Counted from the stretch's first letter, positions 42,383 to 52,012 are shown. The stretch is 64,000 nt of DNA from CAZBJJ01 sp964492245 (GCA_964492245.1 CAZBJJ010000001.1:1-64000); one strand, 5' to 3'. Made by a program: numbers and translations. The notes: generated from the sequence alone by a model not told the origin.

Positions 42383-43259
42383 TTTTTTCGATAAACTAAA
42401 AAAACTTTTTTCTATCAATCGAAATTTCAATGAGGAATTTTTCGAAGAGCTAGGCGACCAACTCGTGGAAGGAGACCTTGGGGCCATGCAGGCCTTTGCC
42501 TTAATTGATGAATTAAAAAACGAGGCAAAAAAAAGAGGCCTTGAAACAACGGACGCCATTCGGCTTTTATTAAAAGAGATAATGCTCAAGGTTTTTGCAG
42601 AAATCGATATTCCCAAAAAGGTAAAAAATCTATCTTTTAACCAGAGTAATTTGCTATTAATTTTGGGCGTAAATGGGGTGGGCAAGACAACGAGCTGTGC
42701 TAAATTGGCCAGTGCATTTAAGGCTGAGGGATACACTCCCATTTTGGCCGCGGCCGATACTTTTAGGGCAGCAGCAATTGAGCAGCTAAAAATTCATGGC
42801 GAAAGATTACAGATGCGGGTAATTGCCCATAAGCATGGGGGCGACCCTGCCGCAGTTATTTACGATGCCCTAGAGGCGGCAAATACAAAGACAGGCGCAC
42901 TGGTAATTGCCGATACTGCAGGTAGAATGCATACAAAAAAATCCTTGGTCGAAGAAATAAAAAAAATTGATAGAATTGCCAGCTCAAAAATTATGCCTGA
43001 AAATTATTTAAAATATTTAGTTTTGGATGCCACTAGCGGACGAAATGCCCTGGAGCAGGCGATGGTTTTTAACGAGGCATTGGAAGTGGATGGAGTTATA
43101 CTTACAAAATACGATTCCAGTGCAAAGGGGGGAGTGGCTTGGTCCTTGGCTAAAGAGCTAAAACTACCCATTCTGTGGATTGGAGATGGCGAAGACTACA
43201 AGGATTTGCACGCCTTCGAAGCAGAAAGGTATATCAATGAATTTCTCCACATTGAGTAA
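42369..43259 (+). CDS. ftsY: Signal recognition particle receptor FtsY
   Basis: A 296-aa SRP GTPase docking ribosome-SRP complexes to the membrane. It has a short N domain (FEELGDQLVEGDLGA) and a G domain with G1 GVNGVGKTTSCAKLA near 100, DTFRAAAIEQLKIHG, G3 DTAGRMHTKKSLVEE, G4 TKYDSSAKGG and G5 WIGDGEDYKDLHAF. The acidic A domain of E. coli FtsY is absent, as in many bacteria. AAAGAGGAG stands upstream of the ATG. It overlaps both neighbours. Confidence 0.97.
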   Translation: MAKNDFFDKLKKLFSINRNFNEEFFEELGDQLVEGDLGAMQAFALIDELKNEAKKRGLETTDAIRLLLKEIMLKVFAEIDIPKKVKNLSFNQSNLLLILGVNGVGKTTSCAKLASAFKAEGYTPILAAADTFRAAAIEQLKIHGERLQMRVIAHKHGGDPAAVIYDALEAANTKTGALVIADTAGRMHTKKSLVEEIKKIDRIASSKIMPENYLKYLVLDATSGRNALEQAMVFNEALEVDGVILTKYDSSAKGGVAWSLAKELKLPILWIGDGEDYKDLHAFEAERYINEFLHIE

Positions 43260-44412
43260 ATCTATCGCCACAGCTTTAATGTTCTTTAACCTCTCGCTTA
43301 CTGCACAGGAAGTACAATGGTATAAAAGCAATAGTGGGGGAATGGCCTTTAATAAATTATCTGGCCTGGCAGTTCGCCGAAATGAATGGGCCCTAGAGGT
43401 TATCAATTATACCGACCTCGAGGCTATGCCTTATGACATACCATCAGGTTCTCTTTTATCGAGTGAGCTGGATTTTAAAAATCTGGAAATACAGAACCTC
43501 TATAATAATGGCGAGAAAACAAAGACCATTGCACTGTATTTATCCGAAAATAACGAGATTGTTTGCCAACAGCAATGGGAAAGCAATAGAGAAAGCATTG
43601 AATATTATTCCCCCGACGGAAAAAAGGCAGAAGAAATCCAGAAGACCGAAAATGCTCACATTACCAAAACTCTTTACATCTGGCAGGGAGATAATTTAGC
43701 TGCGATGTCCCATTTTACGGTGGAGGAAGACGGGACCGATTCCCTAGATTGGACAGATACTTATTATTATTTACGCGATGGCAGTTTACGCGAAATCCAG
43801 CGGCAGGAGGGAGAGAGCACACATACTCTTATACGTATGTTTAACCGCCCAGCAAAGCCCAAAGAGCTGGAATTGTTTAATAAGGATGGCTCTTCTACCA
43901 CCATTGCCTACGATGAGGATTCGCGAGAATTATCTCGCTATTATCGGCCGAGTATAGATAAAAATCGCGAATTATCGCAGAGCCTCAATTGGCTAGCATT
44001 TTTGCCCGAAGAAGATGGCTATCATAGCGAGAAAAATATCAATTTACTGGACAGAACAGAGACAGTTCACCTATATGACCGAGAAGGGCGACTTGTCGAA
44101 AAAAATGTCTTCGATAAAGAAGGCGAGGTTTTGGAGCGCTATAAAAATATTTGGGATAGCAATGGTCTGGTATATGCATCTAAGGAAGTAGGTGAAGACG
44201 TATATGAACAGGAGTTTGAATACACAGAGCCCGGGGTAATTGCTCAAGAGACAAACAAGCTCAATGGAATTATTCAGCGTATTTTTATACAGGAGGGGGG
44301 CAATTCCCGAGAAAAATTATATAATAAGGGGGATTTGCTTTTAGAAGTGTATTATCAGAATGGAGAAAAAATCTTAGAAAAACGATATCATGAAAAGGAA
44401 TTATATCGATGA
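43237..44412 (+). CDS. Exported protein with MORN/RHS-like short beta repeats
   Basis: A 391-aa protein; the start at 43237 gives a signal peptide (FSTLSKSIATALMFFNLSLTAQ) and has AAAGG about 7 bases upstream. The mature chain is built of short units in which a phrase of the sort 'Y-D-x-x-G-x-L-x-x-x' recurs (YYSPDGKKAEEIQ, YYYLRDGSLREIQRQ, HLYDREGRLVEKNVFDKEGE, LYNKGDLLLEVYYQNGEK). This resembles MORN or YwqK-type repeats. It overlaps ftsY in front and lolC behind, so it may be a periplasmic partner of lipoprotein transport, but that is inference. Family not recognised. Confidence 0.65.
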   Translation: MNFSTLSKSIATALMFFNLSLTAQEVQWYKSNSGGMAFNKLSGLAVRRNEWALEVINYTDLEAMPYDIPSGSLLSSELDFKNLEIQNLYNNGEKTKTIALYLSENNEIVCQQQWESNRESIEYYSPDGKKAEEIQKTENAHITKTLYIWQGDNLAAMSHFTVEEDGTDSLDWTDTYYYLRDGSLREIQRQEGESTHTLIRMFNRPAKPKELELFNKDGSSTTIAYDEDSRELSRYYRPSIDKNRELSQSLNWLAFLPEEDGYHSEKNINLLDRTETVHLYDREGRLVEKNVFDKEGEVLERYKNIWDSNGLVYASKEVGEDVYEQEFEYTEPGVIAQETNKLNGIIQRIFIQEGGNSREKLYNKGDLLLEVYYQNGEKILEKRYHEKELYR

Positions 44413-45809
44413 TAAAAAGCGATAACAGCTCTTCGGCATTGAACACAAAGACCTCTAAGGCCTGGCTGTGGTTTCTTGCCAGTCGCTATATCTTAGGCCC
44501 TTCCAAGGCCCGCAAACGCTCTGCATCTATTTTATCCTTTTTGGGAATAGCCGTTGGGGTCATGGCCATTCTCATTGTACTTTCGGTAATCGAAGGATTT
44601 CAGTCCAGTTTTATAGATAGTATTTTAGAGATATCTTCTTATCATATTCGCATCGAAACCGAAGAAGCTGAGCAATTGGGACAGGGGCTGGAGGTAGAAC
44701 AGGGGGTAAATCTTGAACTGGTAGAAGAGCTAGGCAAGCAGCCCTATATAAAATCTGTCCTACCCTTTGTAGAACTGCAAACCATTATGCGTGCAGGAAG
44801 GAAGGGACAGCAGGGCGCCCTTGTCCGAGGCATTCCAGAAAACAGTTTTACTCTAGACAAGGGGCTACAAACACATCTGACAATCGAAGAGGGAAGCTTC
44901 GATGTTAGCTCTGCCAATAATATTGTAGTGGGGGCAGAATTGGCCTATTTTTTGGGTTTAAGCCTTGGAGATAGCCTGTCTTTGGTTTCACTTTCGGGCA
45001 CAGCCTTAGAGAATTTAGAAGCCGAAAGCACTATGTTTACCGTTGGGGGAATATTTCGCTCCGGTTATTATGAATACGATTTAAGTTGGGCCTTTATTTC
45101 GATAGACAGGGCCCTAGAATTGTATGGACAGGGAGCCCCCATTACCTATGGGGTAAAATTAAACAATCATTTGCAAGATAACCGAGCAATGCAGAGCATT
45201 GCCCGTATTCTAGAAAATGCAACAATACATACCGGAGCAAAATACAGATCTGAATCTTGGCGGAATTTTAACCGCGGTTTTTTTTCCGCATTAAAAACAG
45301 AAAAAATTCTTATGTTTTCCCTTTTATGCCTTATTTTTATTGTGGTTGCGCTCAATATTTTTCAGGGCCAGAGAAGGAAGGTCATGGAAAACTATGAGGA
45401 AATTGGCCTATTAAAAGCCCTAGGGGCTAGCAATATAGCAGTTCGTTTTATTTTTATGTTAAATGGCCTTGCCATTGGCATTTCAGGGGCCATTGCAGGC
45501 CTAATTCCGGGAATTGCCATTGCTTCTAATATACAGGGTTTTTTTAATCTTATTGAATCAATAGTCAATGCTGGCATAAAAATAATAAATATTATTTTTA
45601 TGCTATTCGGACGGGTAAATAACAGCAATGCTGATTTTGCCATTTTTTCGCCATCAATTTTTTATGTAAAAGAAATTCCATCTCATATTGAAGTGCTGGA
45701 AGTGGTATTTATTTGTCTCTTTGCCATTGGCAGTGCAGCCACCGCCGGTTGGCTGGCTTCAAAAAAAAGCACTCAGATAACACCGGCGGAGGTTTTGCGC
45801 TATGAATAA
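44409..45809 (+). CDS. lolC: LolC/LolE-type lipoprotein-releasing ABC permease
   Basis: A 466-aa MacB/FtsX-type permease. The N-terminal FLASRYILGPSKARKRSASILSF-like start is split here as FLASRYILGPSK and SASILSFLGIAVGVMAILIV; a periplasmic domain of about 230 residues and three more TM helices (LMFSLLCLIFIVVALNIFQ, ending with the ASKKSTQITPAEVLRYE tail) follow. Such proteins form LolCDE, which extracts lipoproteins from the inner membrane for the outer membrane. A segment at about 385-425 (SIVNAGIKIINIIFMLFG) is longer than usual. It overlaps lolD by 8 bases. Confidence 0.88.
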   Translation: MIKSDNSSSALNTKTSKAWLWFLASRYILGPSKARKRSASILSFLGIAVGVMAILIVLSVIEGFQSSFIDSILEISSYHIRIETEEAEQLGQGLEVEQGVNLELVEELGKQPYIKSVLPFVELQTIMRAGRKGQQGALVRGIPENSFTLDKGLQTHLTIEEGSFDVSSANNIVVGAELAYFLGLSLGDSLSLVSLSGTALENLEAESTMFTVGGIFRSGYYEYDLSWAFISIDRALELYGQGAPITYGVKLNNHLQDNRAMQSIARILENATIHTGAKYRSESWRNFNRGFFSALKTEKILMFSLLCLIFIVVALNIFQGQRRKVMENYEEIGLLKALGASNIAVRFIFMLNGLAIGISGAIAGLIPGIAIASNIQGFFNLIESIVNAGIKIINIIFMLFGRVNNSNADFAIFSPSIFYVKEIPSHIEVLEVVFICLFAIGSAATAGWLASKKSTQITPAEVLRYE

Positions 45810-46497
45810 TATTCAAGTTTCTATTAGATCCTTAGTAAAAACATATGCCAGCGGGCACGAGACATTGAGAGTTCTCGATGATTTAAATTTAGATATTTCA
45901 TCGAGTAGTTCAACTGCCATCTGTGGTAAAAGTGGTTGTGGCAAAAGCACCCTTCTGAATATAATTGGGGGCTTGGATAGGCCTACTTCGGGCAGTGTTA
46001 AAATTGATGACTGGCATTTAGAAGACCTCTCGCCGGCAAGGCTTAATTCTTTTAGAAGCCAGTATATTGGCTTTGTCTTTCAGTTTCACTATTTGCTCAA
46101 AGATTTTACTGCATTGGAAAACATCATGTTGCCGGCCCATATTGCGGGACTCAGTAAAAAAGCTGCCTTTGAAAAGGCTGAAAAACTAATTGACGAGGTA
46201 AAACTCTCGTCGCGAGCAAGACATTTTCCCTCCCAGCTCTCTGGTGGTGAACGCCAGCGCATCGCCTTGGCAAGGTCTCTTATCAATAGTCCCAAACTTA
46301 TTTTGGCCGATGAGCCCACTGGCAATTTAGATCCTGCCAATAGCCAACTTGTAGCCGATATTCTTTTTGAACTCTGCGAAAAACACAAAAAAAGCCTGGT
46401 TATTGTTACCCACGATTCGAGCATTGCAGAACGAGCTTCGAGAATCTTACATTTAGAAGCAGGGCGTTTTTCGCAAGAGGCTACAGAGGTACTATGA
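45802..46497 (+). CDS. lolD: LolD-type lipoprotein-releasing ABC ATPase
   Basis: A 231-aa ABC ATPase: Walker A GKSGCGKSTLLN at about 42-53, Q-loop FVFQFHYLLKDFTALEN, signature LSGGERQRIALARSL, Walker B LILADEPTGNLD, switch His in IVTHDSSIAERA. The Q-loop and MacB-like sequence fit LolD, which powers lipoprotein release. It lies between the two permease genes and overlaps both. Confidence 0.95.
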   Translation: MNNIQVSIRSLVKTYASGHETLRVLDDLNLDISSSSSTAICGKSGCGKSTLLNIIGGLDRPTSGSVKIDDWHLEDLSPARLNSFRSQYIGFVFQFHYLLKDFTALENIMLPAHIAGLSKKAAFEKAEKLIDEVKLSSRARHFPSQLSGGERQRIALARSLINSPKLILADEPTGNLDPANSQLVADILFELCEKHKKSLVIVTHDSSIAERASRILHLEAGRFSQEATEVL

Positions 46498-47777
46498 AAA
46501 GCAAGGCAGGTCGGTTTATAGCGCTGCGCTATCTCCTGGGCCGAGGTCGCGAAGGCGGGCGATATCTGCGCGGTGCTGCCATTGGCATTGCGCTGAGCCT
46601 TATTCCCATTGTGATAACCCTGGTTGTAGCCGATGGCATGATTCAAGGTATTACTTGGCGCTTTTTAGAATTGGGGACAGGACATATACAGGTCTTTCCG
46701 CGCAAAACTGGGGAAGACATTCTAGAGACCTTAGAAATATGTAAACAGGTGGATAAGGTCTTAGATGCCTGGCTCGAACGCACAAGCCTGGGAATTCTCG
46801 TGGGGAAAAAAGGCAAGTCGGGCGCCAATGTCCGTGCTGTTCAAAAGGACTGGCTGGCTAACCCGCGAAATGCCAGCTGGCTTGTGCTTATAGATGGAGA
46901 TCTCGATACATTTAGTCCCGACTCGGCCGTAATTGGACAGGGGCTGGCAGAAAAACTGGGCATATCGGTTGGCGATCGCGTGCGTCTTATGACCACCAAA
47001 TCTTGGCAGGGGGGGCGTTTAAGTCCAACGCTAAGCAGCTATGTCGTTTGCGCAATTGTCTCGTCGGGCTACAGAGAACTTGATGAACTCTGGTTTTTTA
47101 TAAACTGGGAAACAGGCTTGCAAAAACTTTCAGAAAACACCAGCCGCAGTTTTATTAGATTGAGAATCGAAAAACCCCTTAGCGAGGCTGAAGAAGTCGC
47201 AAATATCCTTCTTAGCAAACTGCCTAAATCTTGGACAGCAATGACCTGGTATGAGCTTCAGACAAATCAGTATGAATCCTATGCCTCGACAAGGCAATTG
47301 CTCCTCTTTATTATGTCTTTAATTGTTCTTATTGCAGCTGTCAATGTCTCCTCTTCCACCGCAATGCTCAGCCTCGAACGCAGGCGAGATATTGCCATAT
47401 TAAAAAGCTTTGGTGCTTCGGCATCGGAAATTGAACACATTTTTATTTGGGCTGCTTTTTTAGCTGGTGCCATAGGTACAATAATTGGCATTGGATCGGG
47501 CCTCCTTATTTCAAGCCAAATTAACAATATTATAAATACTGCAGAGAAGGTTTTTAACTGCGTCGCTGCTTTTTTTGCGGCTATTTTTAAACAGGGCTGG
47601 GAAAACATCGACTTTCTCGACCCAAATTATTATCTTGATACTATACCAATTGTTATAGACTGGTTTTTAATTGGTTGTATTGCTCTTGCAACTGTTCTGT
47701 GTTCTGTCCTTTCGGCTTGGGCCCCTGCACGGCGGGCAGCCAGACTTTTGCCATTGGATATACTTAGGAAGTATTAA
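46494..47777 (+). CDS. lolE: Second LolC/LolE-type permease
   Basis: A 427-aa FtsX/MacB-type permease: N-terminal FIALRYLLGRGREGGRYL, TM1 AIGIALSLIPIVITLVVA, a periplasmic domain (about 50-255), then three TM helices (LLLFIMSLIVLIAAVNVSS, WAAFLAGAIGTIIGIGSG, WFLIGCIALATVLCSVLSAW) and the tail PARRAARLLPLDILRKY. With lolC and lolD it completes a LolCDE-like transporter. It overlaps lolD by 4 bases. A possible reason for two different permeases is an asymmetric transporter, as in E. coli. Confidence 0.88.
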   Translation: MKSKAGRFIALRYLLGRGREGGRYLRGAAIGIALSLIPIVITLVVADGMIQGITWRFLELGTGHIQVFPRKTGEDILETLEICKQVDKVLDAWLERTSLGILVGKKGKSGANVRAVQKDWLANPRNASWLVLIDGDLDTFSPDSAVIGQGLAEKLGISVGDRVRLMTTKSWQGGRLSPTLSSYVVCAIVSSGYRELDELWFFINWETGLQKLSENTSRSFIRLRIEKPLSEAEEVANILLSKLPKSWTAMTWYELQTNQYESYASTRQLLLFIMSLIVLIAAVNVSSSTAMLSLERRRDIAILKSFGASASEIEHIFIWAAFLAGAIGTIIGIGSGLLISSQINNIINTAEKVFNCVAAFFAAIFKQGWENIDFLDPNYYLDTIPIVIDWFLIGCIALATVLCSVLSAWAPARRAARLLPLDILRKY

Positions 47778-47806
47778 ATTCTAACCAAATTTTTCAGGGA
47801 GACATA

Positions 47807-48319
47807 ATGATCTGTGAGATATGTGGTAAAAACAAAGCACAAATAATAATTCAAGAGGTAAGAAAAAATGAAAGCAAGGAGCATCATCTCTGTCTTGCCT
47901 GTGCTAAAGAAACCGGACTTTCGAATGTTCACCGACAAGCAGCTAGAATCTTGTCTAAAATTATTTCCTCTCCACGCATAAAAGGTGAACTTCTAAATAC
48001 TGAAGCCGCTAAATCCAGAATTGATGAAAATACAACCTGTAGATTTTGTCTGACACAGATGAAGACCATTAAAGAAAGTGGCTTTTTAGGCTGTGTACAC
48101 TGCTGGGATATTTGGAAAGACTATGCGCAAGTTCCAAAACAGCCATTGTATAGGGGAAAAATGCCTCGCAAAGAGATGAAAACTAATAGAAAAAAAATGA
48201 TTAGCATTATAGAAAATAAATTACACATAGCTATTGAAAAAGAGGAATACGAAAAAGCAGCTAAATATCGAGATCAGTTGCGCCATTATTCCCAGGGAGA
48301 TGGGCACATTGAACAATAA
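47807..48319 (+). CDS. mcsA: McsA-like zinc/UVR protein
   Basis: A 170-aa McsA. Two zinc-binding CxxC pairs are at the start (CEICGKNKAQIII and CLACAKETGL), another two in the middle (CRFCLTQMKTI and CVHCWDIW), and the UVR motif LHIAIEKEEYEKAAKYRDQLR-like tail lies at the C-terminus. In Bacillus McsA activates the arginine kinase McsB and links it to ClpC; the order mcsA-mcsB-clpC is kept here but ctsR is missing. GGGAG precedes the ATG, 29 bases after the lolE stop. Confidence 0.9.
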   Translation: MICEICGKNKAQIIIQEVRKNESKEHHLCLACAKETGLSNVHRQAARILSKIISSPRIKGELLNTEAAKSRIDENTTCRFCLTQMKTIKESGFLGCVHCWDIWKDYAQVPKQPLYRGKMPRKEMKTNRKKMISIIENKLHIAIEKEEYEKAAKYRDQLRHYSQGDGHIEQ

Positions 48320-49397
48320 GCTGCTCAATTTTCCCACTGCACATGCAGACATACAGAATTTGGATATAATTGCCTCATCCGCCATCGAGTATGCGCGCAA
48401 TTTAAAAGATAGCCCCTTTGTCTGGCGTTGCGGTCTGCCCGAATTAAAGACAGACAGAGATTTCCTTAAAGAGCTAGTTAAACAGTTCGTTTCCGATATG
48501 ATTTTTTATGATTTCGAGGATATCCGCAATGAACAATTTCCTATAGCTTCGGATATCGGCATTGTATCGGAGGAGCGCCCATTAAATGTCTATGGGGCTA
48601 TTGGGCTTCAGGTGCCGGGCAATATAAGTGCGCTCATCCATGCTCAGGAACATTTGCATATTAAATTACATAGAATAGGGAGTTTTACATCTGAAGATTT
48701 AAATTATTTACTGGAATTAGATAGGAAATTCGAAGAGGAGGTTCACTGGGCCTTTACCGAGGATGATGGCTATATTAGCACTCATAAAGATAGACATGGT
48801 TCAATGTTAATGTTTAGCGCCAAGGTTTTTCTGCCGGCAATTTTTACTGCCGGTATTTGGGACCGCGTTGCCCATGGCTTAATCTCTGCGGGAATTCATG
48901 TGAATTATGAGGATGTTTCTAACAATGGCGAGACAAAGCCAAATAATTACGCCCTTGGCAGTGCATGGGTAGACCTAAAGTATCGCAGTGAGCGTGGAAA
49001 AACAGAGAAAGAAAACTTTCTGCATTTTGCTAAATCTCTAGACACTCTTATAGAAAGCGAGCGAAAGGCTAGGGAAAGAAGCAGTGAAGACATTGATATC
49101 CGTATTATTGATAGAGCCCAGCGTGCAAAAGCCACTGTACCCGCAGTATATTTTATACAGGCCAATGAGGCAAAAGAACTATTGTCTTGGCTGCGCTATG
49201 GCCTGCTTTTAAAAATTATTAATAATGGTGGAGAATCTGAAATATTACAAAAAATTGATAAACTATTGACATTAAATGAAAAACACTCGATACGATTATT
49301 AGCTCCTTCGACATTATCCTCTATAGAGGATATACTAGAAGAGGAGATACGGGCAAATAATTTGCGACATGCTTTTTCAAACTTGTATAATAAATAG
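48300..49397 (+). CDS. mcsB: McsB-like phosphagen-kinase-fold protein, catalytic motifs lost
   Basis: A 365-aa protein, the length of McsB and in its usual place. The fold landmarks align (ASSAIEYARN for SSRIRLARN, 'DRKFEEEVHWAFTEDDGYIS' for the DD.IEE..DYAF...GYLT block), but catalytic motifs are gone: SSRIRLARN loses its two Arg; NEEDHIRIQ reads HAQEHLHIK; the active-site SCPTNVGTG reads THKDRHGSM without the Cys; RGIYGEGSE reads NYEDVSNNG. It should not bind ATP or arginine in the known way. Probably a pseudokinase adaptor. Start is uncertain: ATG 48300, or TTG 48309, which fits better with GGGAG at 48295-48299. Confidence 0.8.
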   Translation: MGTLNNKLLNFPTAHADIQNLDIIASSAIEYARNLKDSPFVWRCGLPELKTDRDFLKELVKQFVSDMIFYDFEDIRNEQFPIASDIGIVSEERPLNVYGAIGLQVPGNISALIHAQEHLHIKLHRIGSFTSEDLNYLLELDRKFEEEVHWAFTEDDGYISTHKDRHGSMLMFSAKVFLPAIFTAGIWDRVAHGLISAGIHVNYEDVSNNGETKPNNYALGSAWVDLKYRSERGKTEKENFLHFAKSLDTLIESERKARERSSEDIDIRIIDRAQRAKATVPAVYFIQANEAKELLSWLRYGLLLKIINNGGESEILQKIDKLLTLNEKHSIRLLAPSTLSSIEDILEEEIRANNLRHAFSNLYNK

Positions 49398-49433
49398 TAG
49401 GAATAATTCCCTGCTATTTAAGGAGGTTTTACG

Positions 49434-51965
49434 ATGTTCAAGGGCTTAACCCAGCGAGCACAAAAAATATTAACTGTACTGTCTCAGGAAGAGGCCCGAC
49501 AAAGCTTTGCAGACATGCTTTTACCAGAGCATATCATTCTGGCTATTTTAAAAGATGGGGAAGGGCTTGCCTGTAGGGGCCTTAAATCTTTTAATATTAA
49601 CTGTCTTACCCTGCACGCCGAGCTGGAAGCCGAGGTACCTCGACGCAGCGAAAACTACGTATATGGGGATTTACCGCCATCGCGCCGGACACGCCAGCTT
49701 ATGGACCTTGCCGCCAAAGAAGCACAGGACATGGTCAATAGTTTTATTGGCACCGAGCATATTTTTTTGGCTGCTCTATTGGAAAAAAATGCTATTTTAT
49801 CAAAGATTATGTCTAAATATAATTTAGATATAGATCTTTTGCGTGCAAGTTATCATGCTCTTTCCACAAACGAGACAAATGTCAATAGAAATATAAAGCC
49901 CCCCTTTCAATCAATTACCTCTAACAATGAATCTGCCAATAAAAGGCAGGGAACGGGTAGCGCAAGCAGTAAGACGCCATTGTTGGACGAATTTGCGCGC
50001 AATTTAACCCTGCTCGCTAAATCGGGGAAATTGGACCAGGTTATTGGCCGAGAAGTAGAAATTACACGATTAATCCGCATTTTAACCCGCCGAAGTAAAA
50101 ATAATCCGGTGCTTGTTGGTGAACCAGGAGTAGGTAAAACAGCGATAGTAGAAGGACTTGCCCAATTATTGACCAGCGACAAAGCGCCCGACAGCCTTTG
50201 CGAAAAAAGCATCTTAACCCTCGATTTAGCCGCCGTCGTCGCAGGTACAAAATATCGGGGTGAGTTCGAAGATCGTTTAAAGAAAATAATGAAGGAAATT
50301 CTTTCAAACAAAAATATTATTCTTTTTATCGACGAAATTCACACAATAATTGGAGCTGGTGGGGCAGAGGGCTCTATCGATGCTTCCAATATGCTCAAAC
50401 CAGCCCTGGCCAGGGGAGAATTACAGTGCATTGGGGCGACCAGCCTAAATGAATACCGCAAATATTTTGAAAAAGATGCCGCCCTGGACAGAAGATTCCA
50501 AATGGTACTTATAGAAGAGCCCAATACAGCGGAGACGGTTCAAATTTTACAGGGAATTCAGCAGGCCTACGAAGATCACCACGGTGTTATATATAGCAAA
50601 GAGGCAATTATTGCTGCAGTCAATCTGTCGCAAAGATATATAAACGGCAAATTTATGCCCGACAAGGCCATCGATTTAATTGATGAGGCCGGTGCAATGA
50701 AAAAAATGGCCACCGATAAAAGACCAGAGGTACTACAGGATGTTGAACAGGAAATAATTAAACTGAACGAGGACAAATCCCAAATGGTCTTGGAGCAAGA
50801 ATATGAAAAGGCCGCCGAAATTCGCGACAAGGTTGGTTTAGCTCGCAGGCGCTTAGACTTACTGCGACAGGAATGGGAACTAGGGCTCGACTTAGACCGA
50901 CCAATAGTGGACGAACAGGATATACGGACGGTAATATCCGAAATTACTAGCATTCCCCTCTTTAGACTCGAAGAGGCCGAGTCCAAAAAGCTTATCTCTT
51001 TAGAAAAGGATCTTCAAAAATCGGTTATTGGGCAGAACGAGGCAGTTGCATTAATTGCCTCTTCTATTAGACGTTCCCGCGCCGGTATTTCATCGCCAAA
51101 ACGCCCCCAGGGCTCATTTATATTTTTAGGCCCAACCGGAGTAGGCAAAACACTTTTAGCCCGTAAACTTGCCGAAAATCTTTTTGGCAAAGAGGAGGCA
51201 CTTGTGCGCATTGACATGTCCGACTATATGGAAAAGCACAACGCCTCTCGTCTTGTAGGTTCACCACCTGGCTATGTTGGCTACGAGGAGGGTGGGGTGC
51301 TTACCGAACAAATTCGCAGAAACCCCTATCGGGTTGTGCTCTTCGATGAAATTGAAAAAGCACATAGCGACGTCTTTAATCTTTTGTTGCAGGTCCTGGA
51401 AGAAGGCGAATTAAAAGACAATTTGGGCCACACCGTCAGTTTTAAAAGTACGGTTATTATAATGACCAGCAATGTCGGGGCTCGCGAATTTGATCCCTCA
51501 AACAAATTGGGCTTTAATAATTCGAGCGAAATACTCAAGGCCAATGAAATACGCAGTTCTGCAATGAACGAACTTAAACGCCTGTTCCGTCCAGAATTTA
51601 TAAACAGGGTCGACGATATCGTAGTCTTCAAACCTCTGGGTCGAGAGGAAATTCTTAAAATTTTAGATATAGAAATTGAAGAACTGGCCAAAAGGTTGCG
51701 CGAAAAACACTGGGAACTCAATATTACATCTAGGGCTCGCAACTACCTGTTTGAAAAATCCTGGGATATTAAATATGGGGCCCGGCCAATTCGACGCACT
51801 ATCCAGCGAGAACTGGAGGATCCCATTTCGCTATATGTTCTTGAGCACAACTCCCCAGAAAATACAATCTTTCATGTGGAAATTAAACGAGGAAAATTGA
51901 ACATCGTGGGAAAACAGACAGAGGCTACCCAAGTACAGGAAGCTACTGTATTGGTGAATCATTAA
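49434..51965 (+). CDS. clpC: ClpC AAA+ unfoldase
   Basis: An 843-aa Clp/Hsp100 ATPase that feeds substrates to ClpP. Clp-N repeats occupy residues 1-145 (LLPEHIILAILKDGEGL, FIGTEHIFLAALLEKNA). AAA-1 has Walker A GEPGVGKTA and LFIDEIHTIIGAGGAEGS. A middle domain with a UVR-like motif (LEQEYEKAAEIRDKVGLARR) marks ClpC rather than ClpA or ClpB. AAA-2 has GPTGVGKTLLARKLAE and VLFDEIEKAHSDVF. IGF/LGF-like VGLARR-type ClpP loop could not be fixed by eye. A strong AAGGAGG precedes the ATG. A stem-loop between it and glgC may end the operon. Confidence 0.96.
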   Translation: MFKGLTQRAQKILTVLSQEEARQSFADMLLPEHIILAILKDGEGLACRGLKSFNINCLTLHAELEAEVPRRSENYVYGDLPPSRRTRQLMDLAAKEAQDMVNSFIGTEHIFLAALLEKNAILSKIMSKYNLDIDLLRASYHALSTNETNVNRNIKPPFQSITSNNESANKRQGTGSASSKTPLLDEFARNLTLLAKSGKLDQVIGREVEITRLIRILTRRSKNNPVLVGEPGVGKTAIVEGLAQLLTSDKAPDSLCEKSILTLDLAAVVAGTKYRGEFEDRLKKIMKEILSNKNIILFIDEIHTIIGAGGAEGSIDASNMLKPALARGELQCIGATSLNEYRKYFEKDAALDRRFQMVLIEEPNTAETVQILQGIQQAYEDHHGVIYSKEAIIAAVNLSQRYINGKFMPDKAIDLIDEAGAMKKMATDKRPEVLQDVEQEIIKLNEDKSQMVLEQEYEKAAEIRDKVGLARRRLDLLRQEWELGLDLDRPIVDEQDIRTVISEITSIPLFRLEEAESKKLISLEKDLQKSVIGQNEAVALIASSIRRSRAGISSPKRPQGSFIFLGPTGVGKTLLARKLAENLFGKEEALVRIDMSDYMEKHNASRLVGSPPGYVGYEEGGVLTEQIRRNPYRVVLFDEIEKAHSDVFNLLLQVLEEGELKDNLGHTVSFKSTVIIMTSNVGAREFDPSNKLGFNNSSEILKANEIRSSAMNELKRLFRPEFINRVDDIVVFKPLGREEILKILDIEIEELAKRLREKHWELNITSRARNYLFEKSWDIKYGARPIRRTIQRELEDPISLYVLEHNSPENTIFHVEIKRGKLNIVGKQTEATQVQEATVLVNH

Positions 51966-51970
51966 AAATA

Positions 51971-52007
51971 AGGGGCAGTCTGAAAATAAAAACCAGCCAC
52001 TGCCCCT
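51971..52007. terminator. Stem-loop between convergent clpC and glgC
   Basis: A perfect 9-bp inverted repeat AGGGGCAGT/ACTGCCCCT with a 19-base interval holding a further CTG/CAG pair. No long T run, so termination is probable but not certain; it would serve both strands. Confidence 0.5.
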
Positions 52008-52012
52008 GTACT

